A DNA stretch of 64,000 bases, taken from assembly GCF_001662485.1 (NCBI RefSeq), contig NZ_JMTM01000065.1, forward strand, positions 62,001 to 126,000, read 5' to 3'. The translations under genes were made by a program, and so were the position numbers. Every line of letters starts with the position of its first letter. Within the stretch, counting starts at the first letter, position 1. Origin of the DNA: Flavobacterium succinicans (GTDB lineage: Bacteria > Bacteroidota > Bacteroidia > Flavobacteriales > Flavobacteriaceae). The notes under the pieces were generated by a model. The model was not told where the DNA came from. It was given only the letters and a program-made list of their open reading frames with translations, and did no database searches. Shown here piece by piece: positions 31,401 through 40,254 of the stretch.

Positions 31401-31592
31401 AAAACGCCTTTTGGAAGTATGAGCTTTACACTAGCTGGATACAATTTGTATTATAACGCCTTTAATACTCCAGATGGGGTAAATTTTGATCCAAATGTTA
31501 TGGGTACAGGTGTTGGAAACGGTAGAGGTTTTGACTTCTTGAACGGACCTAGCGGTAAAAGATATGGTTTTAGCATAAAAGCTACATTCTAA
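28401..31592 (+). CDS. SusC/RagA-family TonB-linked outer-membrane transporter (first locus)
   Basis: The 1063-residue protein has a signal peptide ending TFAQ (about 22), a carboxypeptidase-regulatory-like domain (about 25-105, with IPGVSVLVKGTKAGTQTDFDG), a TonB box/plug (ESVVVTAQGIKR, then SGTSINIRGLNSISGN and LYGTAGRNGVILITTK) and a long beta-barrel ending in aromatic KATF. SusC proteins pass nutrients across the outer membrane with a SusD lid, powered by TonB. SusD follows 12 bp later. No glycoside hydrolase, protease or sigma/anti-sigma pair lies beside it, so the substrate cannot be named. Confidence 0.95.
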   Translation: MKLKFNGLLVLLVVLMAQLTFAQERSVSGIVSDNAGLPIPGVSVLVKGTKAGTQTDFDGKFTIKASPSQTLVFSYVGMKNEEVVAKSTTINVKMGSSAMELESVVVTAQGIKREKKALGYATSEIKAADIEQRAEGDVARVLNGKASGVIINQTSGISGSGTSINIRGLNSISGNTQPLFIVDGVPFASDTNASGNFADGNSGSSRFLDLDPNNIANVNILKGYAATTLYGTAGRNGVILITTKGGANKKGSKKNEITVNQSLFMNQIASLPDYQNKFGNGFDQAYGNFFSNWGPGFYKDGLGGYGANGSGVDADGTIAHPYNRANLAAAFPEYQGVRIPYAPAKNNVKDFFRIGAVVNTSINIAGQSEDGNTSYNFNFGNLSDEGFTPGNKLQRTSFSVGGRSKLSNKFTISGTMNFSRTDFLTPPVARSNGSGVAGTGLSVFADIFYTPRNVDLQNWPYQNPITGANVSYRSASDIVNPYWTLNNSFVRQMTNRTFGTTSLNYDLNDNIKLSYRLGFDFYNERNESGTNIGAPRGPVLGQYRTLDNNNLIWDHNFLVQGSYQLTDKLGLNFQAGATSRSVSYDRQGVNSVGQQVFNVFRHYNFGTQSPIQYTEKQNITGIYGQADLEYNKYLYLQLSSRKDWVSNTFENSITYPAASLSFIPTEAFEGIKSTNGLNYLKLRAGYGTSAGFASSYPVSNNIDGNARDFSDINGVVTPGQQTSSRLGNPNLKPELLSEIEFGFESKFLDNRVSLNASYFRRQTKNLITETPIDPSTGYLTTFTNIGRLEGNGIEVDLDVDVIRNDGNGFNWNIGANFFKGEMIVKDLGDLERVTVAGFTNLGNQAIEGEQLGVMVGSRVKRDANGNFVVNNVGDYATEAGPFIIGNPNPDFTLNTTNTFSYKNFNLNFLISYVSGGDIYSQTSAALLGRGLTTDTQDRLQTFILPGVKEDGTPNDIQINNSTYYFNNVAFGPDELSIYDGSVIRLNEISLGYNLPKKILEKTPFGSMSFTLAGYNLYYNAFNTPDGVNFDPNVMGTGVGNGRGFDFLNGPSGKRYGFSIKATF

Positions 31593-31604
31593 AAATTAAA
31601 AACT

Positions 31605-33254
31605 ATGAAAAAAATATTAAAATCTACAGGATTACTTATTGCAATGATAAGCATGGTAACCCTCTCATCTTGTGAGACTACAGACCTTGAACTTAGAGAA
31701 GACCCAAATGCTTTGTCTGTTAACGCAGCAAACCCAGACTTGCTTTTGAACAAAATCCAAACCCAATTTGCTAGCACAATACAAAGTTTTGGTACAGTAG
31801 GATCAGAAGTAAGCCGATTAAAGTGGATGTTTGGCCGTAATTACCAAGATGATGCGTATAGCGCAAGTACCTTCAATGGTGATTGGGAAGATTCTTATCA
31901 AGTTATTCTAAAGAATATTCAAGTTATGACTCCTCTTGCTGAATCGAAAGGATTAAAAAAACACATTGGTATGGCTCAAGTAATCGAGGCATATACTATT
32001 GTGACCTTGGTAGATTACTTTGGAGACATTCCATACAGTGAAGCTTTAAGCACTACTAATTTAACTCCAAAATTAGATGCAGGAAAAGATGTCTATGCCG
32101 CAGCTTTAGTATTATTAGACAAAGCCATCGTTAACTTTAAAGCTACCGCTCCAGCAAATCCAAAAGATTTTTATTATAATGGAAACTGGACTAGATGGGA
32201 AAAATTAGCGAACACAATTAAATTGAAAATATACTTGCAAACAAGATTAGTAGATGCAACCGCTATTAGTAAATTTAACGCCATAATTGCTTCCAACAAC
32301 TTTATTGGTGCAGGAGAAGACTTTGAATTTCAATGGGGAACCAGTAATGCAAATCCTGATTCAAGACATCCTGAATACGTGAACAATTACACTCCTTCTG
32401 GAGTAGAAGCTGGATATCAATCCAATTGGTTGATGCAAGAAATGAAAAACGGTAAATCAGTTCGCGATCCACGTTTACGTTACTATTTTTACAGACAAGT
32501 TAACAATGTTCCCATAAGTGAACAAGACTTAAGATGTTCTGTTGAACCTGCACCAAATCATTACGTAGCTGGAAATTATGTGTATTGCCGTATCGATGCA
32601 GATCAAGGTTATTGGGGTAGAGATCATGGTAATGACGAAGGAATACCAAATGACAGAGCTAAAAGAACAGCATCAGGTTTATACCCAGCAGGCGGACGCT
32701 TTGATGATAATACGTTTAGAGCTATTAACGGCATAAGTTTTGGAGCATTAGGAGGCGGAATTACACCAATTATATTGGCTTCTACTGTAGATTTCTGGAG
32801 AGCAGAAGCAGCTTTATCACCAGGTGGTACAGGCGATGCGAAAGCGTTGATGTTGGCCGGAGTAAACAAATCTATTGCCAAAGTACAAGGTTTCATCTCA
32901 AGAGACAAAACAGCTATCACAAGTTTTGTTCCAACTCCAGCAGATGTAGATGCCTATATTGCCGCTGTAGATGCAAGATACACTGCAGCTCCTAATAAAT
33001 TAGATGTAGTGATTACAGAGTTCTTCATTTCTCTTTTTGGAAACGGAACTGATGCTTACAATGCCTACAGAAGAACAGGATTACCAAGAATGATTCAACC
33101 TAATATCGAAGAAAAAGTTGATGGTTTTATTCGTTCTTTCTTATACCCAGCCTCTGTAACGGGTACTAATCCAAACATTAAACAAAAAGCAAAAGTAACA
33201 CAACGTGTATTTTGGGATAACAATCCTGAAACAGGTTTCCCTTTTGGTAACTAA
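31605..33254 (+). CDS. SusD/RagB-family nutrient-binding outer-membrane lipoprotein (first locus)
   Basis: The 549-residue protein has a lipoprotein signal with the cysteine in TLSSCETTD and the SusD-like_2 type start ELREDPNALS. Helical TPR-like segments such as QVIEAYTIVTLVDYFGDIPYSEAL follow, the family hallmark. It would be surface-anchored and act as the hinged lid on the SusC barrel encoded 12 bp upstream. Acidic residues soon after the lipid-modified cysteine fit a Bacteroidota surface-export signal. The ligand is unknown. Confidence 0.94.
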   Translation: MKKILKSTGLLIAMISMVTLSSCETTDLELREDPNALSVNAANPDLLLNKIQTQFASTIQSFGTVGSEVSRLKWMFGRNYQDDAYSASTFNGDWEDSYQVILKNIQVMTPLAESKGLKKHIGMAQVIEAYTIVTLVDYFGDIPYSEALSTTNLTPKLDAGKDVYAAALVLLDKAIVNFKATAPANPKDFYYNGNWTRWEKLANTIKLKIYLQTRLVDATAISKFNAIIASNNFIGAGEDFEFQWGTSNANPDSRHPEYVNNYTPSGVEAGYQSNWLMQEMKNGKSVRDPRLRYYFYRQVNNVPISEQDLRCSVEPAPNHYVAGNYVYCRIDADQGYWGRDHGNDEGIPNDRAKRTASGLYPAGGRFDDNTFRAINGISFGALGGGITPIILASTVDFWRAEAALSPGGTGDAKALMLAGVNKSIAKVQGFISRDKTAITSFVPTPADVDAYIAAVDARYTAAPNKLDVVITEFFISLFGNGTDAYNAYRRTGLPRMIQPNIEEKVDGFIRSFLYPASVTGTNPNIKQKAKVTQRVFWDNNPETGFPFGN

Positions 33255-33266
33255 AAATAAATTATT

Positions 33267-34220
33267 ATGAAAAAAATATTTAAATCATTAAGCGCATTAT
33301 TACTCGCAGTTACATTGTTTTCATGTAGCGAAGGAGATAATCCAATTGACGCTGTTTTAAACGATGTGACTAGTGGAGCTGCTTTACGAACCGTAACAAT
33401 TGGAAGCGCTAGCATTCCTTTAGGTGATGCTACAGGGAAATTCCAAGTAACTCTAGAAGTACAAGATGCTAAAAATGGTACCGATACAGAGAGAATAGAT
33501 GTTTATGTTTCTTTTAGAGACAATTCCACTGCAAACGGTTCCAATCCTAAAGCAGAAGTTTTATTGAAAGCTATCCCATCTTCTGCTTTTGTTGCTGGAG
33601 CAAGAGAATTACCTTATGCAGATGTAACGGTTACAATTGCTGAACTTCAAACCAAATTAGGTTTAACCACAGCTCAATATACTGGTGCAGATCAGTTCGT
33701 AATCCGTGTGGCTCAAGTCTTAAAAGATGGACGAGTATTTACACGTGCTAATTCTAACTCAAACGTAGTTGGAGGAGCATATTTCTCCTCTCCATTCCAG
33801 TACAACGCTAACGTTGTATGCCCCATCACAGAAAGCTTAGTTGGAGTTCATACTTTTGTATCGACAAATATGAAAAAAGGTACTGCAGGTTCAGCTTGCG
33901 CGGGAACTACTAGTGGAACAGTAACTTTTGGTCCTACAGCTACTCCTGGCGTATACACCATTAGTGACATGTCATTTGGTCAATATGGGTATTGCTGGAG
34001 TGATCCAGCTGCTACATCTGCAACTGCAAGAGTAACTTGGTTTTGCAATAATTTAGTAGCTTCCGGAGCTGATTTTTATGGCGAAACATACACATTCACA
34101 ATTAAATCAGCTGCAGGTAATAAAATTACCTTAGATTGGAAAAATTCTTATAATGATTCTGGTACTGCTGAAATCACAAGACAAGGTGGGGCTAACTGGC
34201 CAGCTATATTCGCTAAATAA
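33267..34220 (+). CDS. Lipoprotein of unknown function, third gene of SusCD operon
   Basis: The 317-residue protein has a lipoprotein signal (LFSCSEGDN, acid residues after the cysteine suggest surface export). An N-terminal beta-rich domain (about 35-180) precedes a C-terminal half with four cysteines and many Thr/Gly/Tyr, of beta-sandwich appearance. I do not recognise a named family. It follows SusD by 12 bp and ends at the shared terminator, so it is probably a surface glycan- or peptide-binding partner in the role taken by SusE/SusF; that is inference from position. Confidence 0.8.
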   Translation: MKKIFKSLSALLLAVTLFSCSEGDNPIDAVLNDVTSGAALRTVTIGSASIPLGDATGKFQVTLEVQDAKNGTDTERIDVYVSFRDNSTANGSNPKAEVLLKAIPSSAFVAGARELPYADVTVTIAELQTKLGLTTAQYTGADQFVIRVAQVLKDGRVFTRANSNSNVVGGAYFSSPFQYNANVVCPITESLVGVHTFVSTNMKKGTAGSACAGTTSGTVTFGPTATPGVYTISDMSFGQYGYCWSDPAATSATARVTWFCNNLVASGADFYGETYTFTIKSAAGNKITLDWKNSYNDSGTAEITRQGGANWPAIFAK

Positions 34221-34240
34221 TATAAACTTGCCACTATTAT

Positions 34241-34274
34241 AAAAACCACTCCAAAATTTTGGAGTGGTTTTTTT
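34241..34274. terminator. Shared bidirectional terminator between the two SusCD loci
   Basis: A perfect palindrome, AAAAACCACTCCAAAA followed by its complement, with a T-run on each side. It lies after the third gene of the plus-strand locus and just past the SusD gene of the minus-strand locus. Confidence 0.88.
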
Positions 34275-34299
34275 ATATCCATAACAATTAAAACGAAAA

Positions 34300-35739
34300 C
34301 TATCTAGTTCCACCTGCCCACCAAACTTTTTCCTTGTAAACGTAAGATCCGTCACCGAATGCTTCTCTTACATGTACATTTGCTGACACATCAGAATTAC
34401 CATATCCAAAACGCTGTGGAAACAACTCCGGTCTAGCATTTACTAATGGAACCAAATCACCATCTCCCATAGCTGCTAAACGGCGGGTATCATTATAATC
34501 TTCAATACCTTCGTTTTCATAAAATGAGATATGTTTTTCTATCATTATTTTTTTCAATAATTTCCTACCTGCTAAAGTACCTATTGAAGCTATATAAGCA
34601 TCTGCTTGAGCTGACGTAAAAGCAACTACTTGTTGTTTGGTATAAGCAGCTTTTATTGCTAAATTCAAAGTAGCTTTTGCTGCTGCCTCTTGACCTAATC
34701 TAGCCTGAGCTTCGGCTTTCAAGAATAATAATTCATGATACCCTTGAACATAAATTGGGTTTTTCGCATTCATAATTCCTGAAATAGAATACACATTTTG
34801 AGCTTCCATAGGGTTCAATAAGGAGTTATCCAAAGGATTTACAGCACCATTCTTTTTGGTAAAGAAAACTGCAGTTCTTGCATCCGCACTTCCGTTAGCA
34901 ACCATTAAGTCATAAAAACTTTTAGCCACACATAAACCACCTCTATCCATTTCAAAACGAGCATAAGGATTGGTAATTCCACCGTTTACCAATTTAAATT
35001 CGTCAGTAGCATTAGTAAAAGAATTATCTACATAATCAATAACTGCCTGATAATTGGGTTTAACTAAGGACAGACGCATCGTATATCTTGCTAATAATCC
35101 ATTAGCCGCTTTGATCCATTTTGAAGAATTACCACCATAAACTACATCTTGAGAACCTAAACTTGCATACGAAGATGTTTTTCCTAAATTCACAATACCC
35201 TCATTCAACATTTTGAAAACTTCTTGATAAATCATTTCTTGTTTATCCAATTTAGGTTGAAGATTTTGAATATTTAAAGCTTCACTATGGGGTACATCTC
35301 CAAAAAGATCTGTCAATAAAGCTAAATTATAAGCGTATAAAATTTGTGCCACACCTAAGGTTTGATAATTACCTTGCTCAGATCCTCCTGTACTACATTT
35401 TTCTAGAATTATTTTTAAAGAACGTAATTGTCTGTAACTCGTATTCCAAGCGTTATTATAGGTAGTAGACTTTTGTGGCTCACCATCTCTTGTTTGTGCT
35501 TTATACGTTTGATTATGATTTCCAGCATTTAACTCTGAATAAACACCCGCATAGAATGAGTTATCCGCCGCAGTAAGAGAAAACGCTGAAGCAACCATGA
35601 CATCTGTAATAATTAATCTACTAGGAACATCTGTGGGTTCATTTGGATTTGTGTTGATATCATCTAATATATCTTCGGAACAAGACTGAAACAAAAACAG
35701 TCCCAAAAGAGTAAGCAATATGATTTTTATATTTTTCAT
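34300..35739 (-). CDS. SusD/RagB-family nutrient-binding outer-membrane lipoprotein (second locus)
   Basis: I place the start at 35739 (MKNIKIILL), giving 479 residues with a lipoprotein signal ending FQSCSED. The longer frame from 35811 would overlap SusC and bury the signal peptide. The start DINTNPNEPTDVPS and the helix pair QILYAYNLALLTDLFGDVPHSEAL are SusD-like_2 features. Acid residues after the cysteine (SEDILDD) resemble the flavobacterial surface-export signal. It lies 17 bp after its SusC partner. The ligand is unknown. Confidence 0.93.
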   Translation of the reverse strand: MKNIKIILLTLLGLFLFQSCSEDILDDINTNPNEPTDVPSRLIITDVMVASAFSLTAADNSFYAGVYSELNAGNHNQTYKAQTRDGEPQKSTTYNNAWNTSYRQLRSLKIILEKCSTGGSEQGNYQTLGVAQILYAYNLALLTDLFGDVPHSEALNIQNLQPKLDKQEMIYQEVFKMLNEGIVNLGKTSSYASLGSQDVVYGGNSSKWIKAANGLLARYTMRLSLVKPNYQAVIDYVDNSFTNATDEFKLVNGGITNPYARFEMDRGGLCVAKSFYDLMVANGSADARTAVFFTKKNGAVNPLDNSLLNPMEAQNVYSISGIMNAKNPIYVQGYHELLFLKAEAQARLGQEAAAKATLNLAIKAAYTKQQVVAFTSAQADAYIASIGTLAGRKLLKKIMIEKHISFYENEGIEDYNDTRRLAAMGDGDLVPLVNARPELFPQRFGYGNSDVSANVHVREAFGDGSYVYKEKVWWAGGTR

Positions 35740-35756
35740 CTGTTGTATTTTTTTAA

Positions 35757-38700
35757 TTAAAAAGTAACGTTTAACCCAAAACCATAACTTTGAGCTTGCG
35801 GCATAGACCATTGTTCAAATCCTCCTGCCATATTGTTATTTCCTTGCGAAGCTTCTGGATCTAAATTTGGCATTTTCGACCATAATAAAATATTTCTTGC
35901 AAAAATTGAGGCCCTTACATCGATTCTCTCTTTAATCATTTTAGGGAAGACATAAGCAAAAGTAACTTCTCGTAACTTCACAAAACTAGCATCAAAAACA
36001 GCACTTTCAGTAATATCAGAAAGTCTTGAATTTAGTTGCTGAATACCGTTTGTACCTAAAGGAATATCATTTGCACTTCCATCTCCTTTAACTCCTGGGT
36101 AAATGTACCCCGCGGTTCTATCTGCAGTGGCAGCATCTACTCCGTAATATCTCATTAAACTATTTGAACCACTATACATTTTTCCACCATTTTTCCAATC
36201 GAAAGTAGCACCCAAAGACATTCTTTTGTAAGAAATTTGCGTAGATCCCCCTAGTGTGAACTTAGGAGCAACTTCCCCAATAGCTTTTTCCTCACCTATC
36301 ATTGGCAACCCGTATTCATCTACCATTACATTGTTGTTCTCGTCTCGTTTGTAACTCGTTCCATAAATTACTGGAAAAGCATCTCCAACATTAGCTCTAA
36401 TTTGAGGAGACACAAAACCTCCTAAAAAGATACTTTCAACTCCTGGTGCTAATTGATCTACGATTGAAACTACTTTTGAGAAATTTATATTAAAATCCCA
36501 ATTAAAATCTTTTGTTTTTACTGGATTTACATTTAATACCAATTCATGTGCATCGGTATGAATTTTTCCACCATTGGTTACGTAAGAACTTGCACCAATT
36601 GATCCCGCTAATGGCACAGAGAAGATTTGATCTTTTACATTTTGTCTAGAATAGGTATAATCTATACCAATTCGGTTTTTAAAGAATCTCAAATCAAAAC
36701 CAAACTCATAAGATTGTGTATTTTGAGGTTTTAAATTCGGATCATACAATACAGGATATGGAACAAAAGAACTCACATCTCCAATAGGATATTGAATAGG
36801 TGGATTTCCCCAAAATCCGCCACCATAACTTGGTGTTGCATAATAATCCATGAGATACCTACCAGCTTGACCTACTTCGGCAAATGAGGATCTAATTTTT
36901 GCATAAGATATAACAGGACTATTTTTTAAAGCTTCTAATTCAGTTAAAACAAAACCTAAAGACACTGAAGGGTAAAGAAAATCTCTATTCCCTCTTGGCA
37001 TAGTAGACACAAAATCTTGACGAACAGTTGCTCCTAAAAACAACATATTTTTGTATGACAACTCACCATTACTAAAAAAACCAACCGTTCTCGTTTGGTT
37101 TCTTCTCTCTTCTGAAGTAACCTTTCTTGCATTGGCAATGGTTGCCCAACCACCAAAGTTAAATCCAGTTCCTAAATCATTATATGTTTTTCTGTTTTCA
37201 TGATTAAATTCATTTCCTACTAATACATTAAACTTAAAATCATCATTTATATCCAAACTATAGTTAACCGTAAACAATGAGTTCAAAACATCAGTTGTAA
37301 TCCCATAAAGATTAGCTTTACTTTGAGCACCAGTTAAATCGTGTTTATTACCAAACTCAAATATATCTCTATAATTGGTTGTGTAAGCATCCATACCCAA
37401 TTGGTATCTGAACACTAACTTATGACGATCATCAAGACTAATTATAGGCGCATACTGAACATTTGCATTTCCAAAAAAACGATTGGTTTTTTCACTATTT
37501 TCATTGTGCTCTGCTGCCCAATAAGGATTATTAAAAGTATTTTTTCTAAAAAACACTTGATCATAAGGATTGGATGCTGAAGCAAAACCGTTTCCTTTAA
37601 GATCATAACTTCTTGGAGCACCATAAACCCCTACTAAAGATGCATCATTGGCGGAAGTACTTTTATCGATAGACGTTTGGACATAATTTAGAGAAAATCC
37701 TGTTTTCCATTCGTTGTTTAATTTTGTCTCCACCACCGCTTTCATATTATAACGGTTCAAACCTGTTTCCGGCATCATACCCTCTTGATTAGTAGCTCCG
37801 AAACCAAAAGAATAATTTGTCTTTTCTGTAGCCTGACTTACATTAAATGAATTATTTACAGTTACGCCAGTTTGAAAATAATCGTTGATATTGTTATGCG
37901 CTTTTGGAGCCACCCAAGGATCCAAACCTGCTTTTGCTCTTTGAGGCACATAATACATACCTGGCCTAAGGATTCCTCCATTTAAAGCATTGGAAACATT
38001 ACCGCCATAAGTTGGATCATTGGGTAATTCGGAAATCTTTGGCCCCCAACTCGTAGATGCATAAGGATTAAACACGCCATTAGAACCTTGTGCATAAACA
38101 TTTTGTGTGGATGGCTTTTTTGAGACCAATTCAAAACTAGTTGCATTTGAATAAGTATATACAGGTTTTCCGTCTTTGGCCATACCTTTTCCGCTTTTGG
38201 TTGTAATAAGAATTACCCCATTTGAAGCTCTAAGACCGTACAATGCAGAAGCAGCCTGACCTTTCAAGACAGAAATAGATTCAATGTCATTAGGGTCTAT
38301 ATCTACAGCCCTGTTTGCTGAATCCGAACCAGAAACACTATTACCCGTTGAATAATCTGCTTGAGAAGCCACAGGCATACCGTCAATTACATACAAAGGT
38401 GTATTATTACCGGTAAAAGAACGAGCCCCACGAATAACAATTTGTGATGATGCCCCTGGAGCTCCACTAGAAGGAGTAATTTGCACACCTGCAAGTTTAC
38501 CTTGCAAAGCACCAGAAAGACTATTATTGCCCCCTTTGTTCAAATCAGCAGCTTTCAGTTCTTGCACAGCGTACCCTACAGCACGACTACTTTTTTTAAC
38601 CCCCAAAGCCGTTACCACAACCGCTTCTAATTCATTTGGATTTTCAGCCATAGAAACATTCAACGATGTAGTGTTGCCAACCACAAGATTTACATCTTTC

Positions 38701-38930
38701 ATTCCCATATATGAAAACACCAAAACATCACCTTGTTTCGCTTTTATAGAAAAAACTCCATCAAAATCAGTTTGAACACCTAAAGTAGTTCCTTTAACAA
38801 GTACATTTACTCCTGGTATCGGGCCTGAATTATCCGTAACTTTTCCTGTGATTATTTTCTCTTGTGCAAAACATAGTTGCAAAATAAACACTAATGAAAG
38901 TGTTGTAATCCATTTAAATTTAGATCTCAT
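35757..38930 (-). CDS. SusC/RagA-family TonB-linked outer-membrane transporter (second locus)
   Basis: The 1057-residue protein has a signal peptide ending CFAQ, a carboxypeptidase-regulatory-like domain (GPIPGVNVLVKGTTLGVQTDFDG), a TonB box/plug (LEAVVVTALGVKKSSRAVGYA, then SSQIVIRGARSFTGN and LYGLRASNGVILITTKS) and a beta-barrel ending GLNVTF. It is similar in layout to the first-locus SusC but clearly diverged, so the loci probably serve different substrates. The 493 bp upstream lack a perfect TAnnTTTG box. Confidence 0.95.
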   Translation of the reverse strand: MRSKFKWITTLSLVFILQLCFAQEKIITGKVTDNSGPIPGVNVLVKGTTLGVQTDFDGVFSIKAKQGDVLVFSYMGMKDVNLVVGNTTSLNVSMAENPNELEAVVVTALGVKKSSRAVGYAVQELKAADLNKGGNNSLSGALQGKLAGVQITPSSGAPGASSQIVIRGARSFTGNNTPLYVIDGMPVASQADYSTGNSVSGSDSANRAVDIDPNDIESISVLKGQAASALYGLRASNGVILITTKSGKGMAKDGKPVYTYSNATSFELVSKKPSTQNVYAQGSNGVFNPYASTSWGPKISELPNDPTYGGNVSNALNGGILRPGMYYVPQRAKAGLDPWVAPKAHNNINDYFQTGVTVNNSFNVSQATEKTNYSFGFGATNQEGMMPETGLNRYNMKAVVETKLNNEWKTGFSLNYVQTSIDKSTSANDASLVGVYGAPRSYDLKGNGFASASNPYDQVFFRKNTFNNPYWAAEHNENSEKTNRFFGNANVQYAPIISLDDRHKLVFRYQLGMDAYTTNYRDIFEFGNKHDLTGAQSKANLYGITTDVLNSLFTVNYSLDINDDFKFNVLVGNEFNHENRKTYNDLGTGFNFGGWATIANARKVTSEERRNQTRTVGFFSNGELSYKNMLFLGATVRQDFVSTMPRGNRDFLYPSVSLGFVLTELEALKNSPVISYAKIRSSFAEVGQAGRYLMDYYATPSYGGGFWGNPPIQYPIGDVSSFVPYPVLYDPNLKPQNTQSYEFGFDLRFFKNRIGIDYTYSRQNVKDQIFSVPLAGSIGASSYVTNGGKIHTDAHELVLNVNPVKTKDFNWDFNINFSKVVSIVDQLAPGVESIFLGGFVSPQIRANVGDAFPVIYGTSYKRDENNNVMVDEYGLPMIGEEKAIGEVAPKFTLGGSTQISYKRMSLGATFDWKNGGKMYSGSNSLMRYYGVDAATADRTAGYIYPGVKGDGSANDIPLGTNGIQQLNSRLSDITESAVFDASFVKLREVTFAYVFPKMIKERIDVRASIFARNILLWSKMPNLDPEASQGNNNMAGGFEQWSMPQAQSYGFGLNVTF

Positions 38931-39423
38931 AATGATTATTTTGTATTAGTAAAAAAGCAAACATGCCACTAATTATTCAAAAACACAAAATGAGAAATTA
39001 TCAAAACAGTTTAAGAAAACGTTGTAAAAAACAGTATTTACAAAATAAAATTTGTTAACATTTTATCATTTTCGCACTATTTTTATATTTTTAAAACATA
39101 GGTCAATTTTTAATCAAAAAATCAAAAAACATCTTCCAATAATTTTAACAGTGAAAAAATAAAATCCCCTCATGCATCAAAAATTTAAAGTTTAACTTAA
39201 TTTAAAGTTTTATAACATTTTGTGAATACTATTAATACTACTAACAAAAAAGATAATCCGAAAAAAGAAAACAAAATTCCATACTACATTTCTTAATTTA
39301 TTCTGAACAAAAAATATTATTATATGATCTATTAAACATTTAGAATAAAGAATCATTTTAACAAAAAACAGAATACGACATAGGCATTGCAATAATTCAA
39401 CATTAAAATACTAATTTTGCAAG
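38931..39423. other. AT-rich intergenic region between susC2 and rlmB
   Basis: These 493 bp separate two divergent genes. They are extremely AT-rich and hold no convincing gene. The only repeat I see is a direct 12-bp repeat AATTTAAAGTTT at 39182 and 39199. The rlmB promoter lies at the right end. The minus-strand promoter of susC2 must be here, but no perfect consensus box is visible. Confidence 0.6.
39387..39419 (+). promoter_or_regulatory. rlmB promoter, possibly leaderless
   Basis: TTG at 39387-39389 is followed 22 bases later by TAATTTTG (39412-39419), and only four bases (CAAG) separate the box from the ATG. With the usual distance from -7 box to start point the mRNA would begin at or within a base or two of the ATG. 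Confidence 0.55.
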
Positions 39424-40158
39424 ATGGAAAAAGAACATCAAATATTTGGGATAAGAGCCATCATCGAAGCGATTCAAGCGGGGGCAACAGTGGATAAAGT
39501 TTACATTCAAAAGGAAGCTAGTGGCGAATTAATGAAAGACTTAATGAAAGTCATGAAAAGAGAAAACATTAATTTCTCTTATGTTCCTGTTGAGAAACTC
39601 AACCGACTTACTCCAAATAATCACCAAGGTGCCGTGGCAACCATCTCTCCTATTTCATTTTTTGATTTAGAATCTTTGATTGAGACAGTTCTTGAAAACG
39701 GGAAGAATCCGTTATTCTTAGTGCTAGACGGAATTTCTGACGCTAGAAATTTTGGAGCCATCATCAGAACTGCTGAATGTACTGGTGTTAATGGAATAAT
39801 CGTTCAAAAATCAGGTTCGGCACCAGTAAATGGAGATACCGTAAAAACATCGGCAGGAGCTGTTTTTAATATTCCGATTTGTAAAGTGGATCATATTAAA
39901 GATGCTATTTTCTTACTGCAGGCTAGCGGCATTAGCACGGTTGCGGCTACTGAGAAAACAGAGCAAAGTTTGTATGATGTAACGCTTTCTGGGCCTACTG
40001 CTATTGTAATGGGAGCAGAAGATCGAGGTATTAATCCATCGGTTTTAAAAATCATTGACGAGAAGGCAAAATTGCCTATGTTTGGAACCATTGGTTCATT
40101 AAACGTTTCAGTTGCTTGTGGCGCTTTTCTATATGAAGCTGTGAGACAGCGTAGCTAG
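39424..40158 (+). CDS. rlmB: 23S rRNA (guanosine-2'-O-)-methyltransferase RlmB
   Basis: The 244-residue SpoU-family enzyme has an N-terminal L30e-like substrate-binding domain (about 1-85, HQIFGIRAIIEAI) and a knotted SPOUT methyltransferase domain with motif 1 DGISDARNFGAIIRTAE, motif 2 IVMGAEDRGI and motif 3 LNVSVACGAFLYEA. RlmB methylates G2251 in the 23S P-loop using S-adenosylmethionine. The length fits. It converges with the rhomboid gene. Confidence 0.95.
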   Translation: MEKEHQIFGIRAIIEAIQAGATVDKVYIQKEASGELMKDLMKVMKRENINFSYVPVEKLNRLTPNNHQGAVATISPISFFDLESLIETVLENGKNPLFLVLDGISDARNFGAIIRTAECTGVNGIIVQKSGSAPVNGDTVKTSAGAVFNIPICKVDHIKDAIFLLQASGISTVAATEKTEQSLYDVTLSGPTAIVMGAEDRGINPSVLKIIDEKAKLPMFGTIGSLNVSVACGAFLYEAVRQRS

Positions 40159-40217
40159 ATTGTAGAAGGCAGATAGTAGACTACGTAGTAAATAGAATCA
40201 AACATAAATAAATATCG

Positions 40218-40254
40218 AAAAGGAATCAAAACTCTTGTTTTGGTTCCTTTTTTT
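40218..40254. terminator. Terminator of rlmB overlapping the end of the rhomboid gene
   Basis: GGAATCAAAAC pairs with GTTTTGGTTCC (one G-U) around TCTT and is followed by seven T on the plus strand. The right arm lies inside the last codons of the minus-strand rhomboid gene, so the hairpin is shared. Confidence 0.8.

Noticed and set aside
35740..35811. N-terminal extension of the second SusD
   Set aside because: It would overlap the end of susC2 and place 24 residues before a lipoprotein signal.
39210..39392. 60-residue reading frame between susC2 and rlmB (minus)
   Set aside because: AT-rich, Phe/Ile/Lys composition, overlaps the rlmB promoter and resembles no family.
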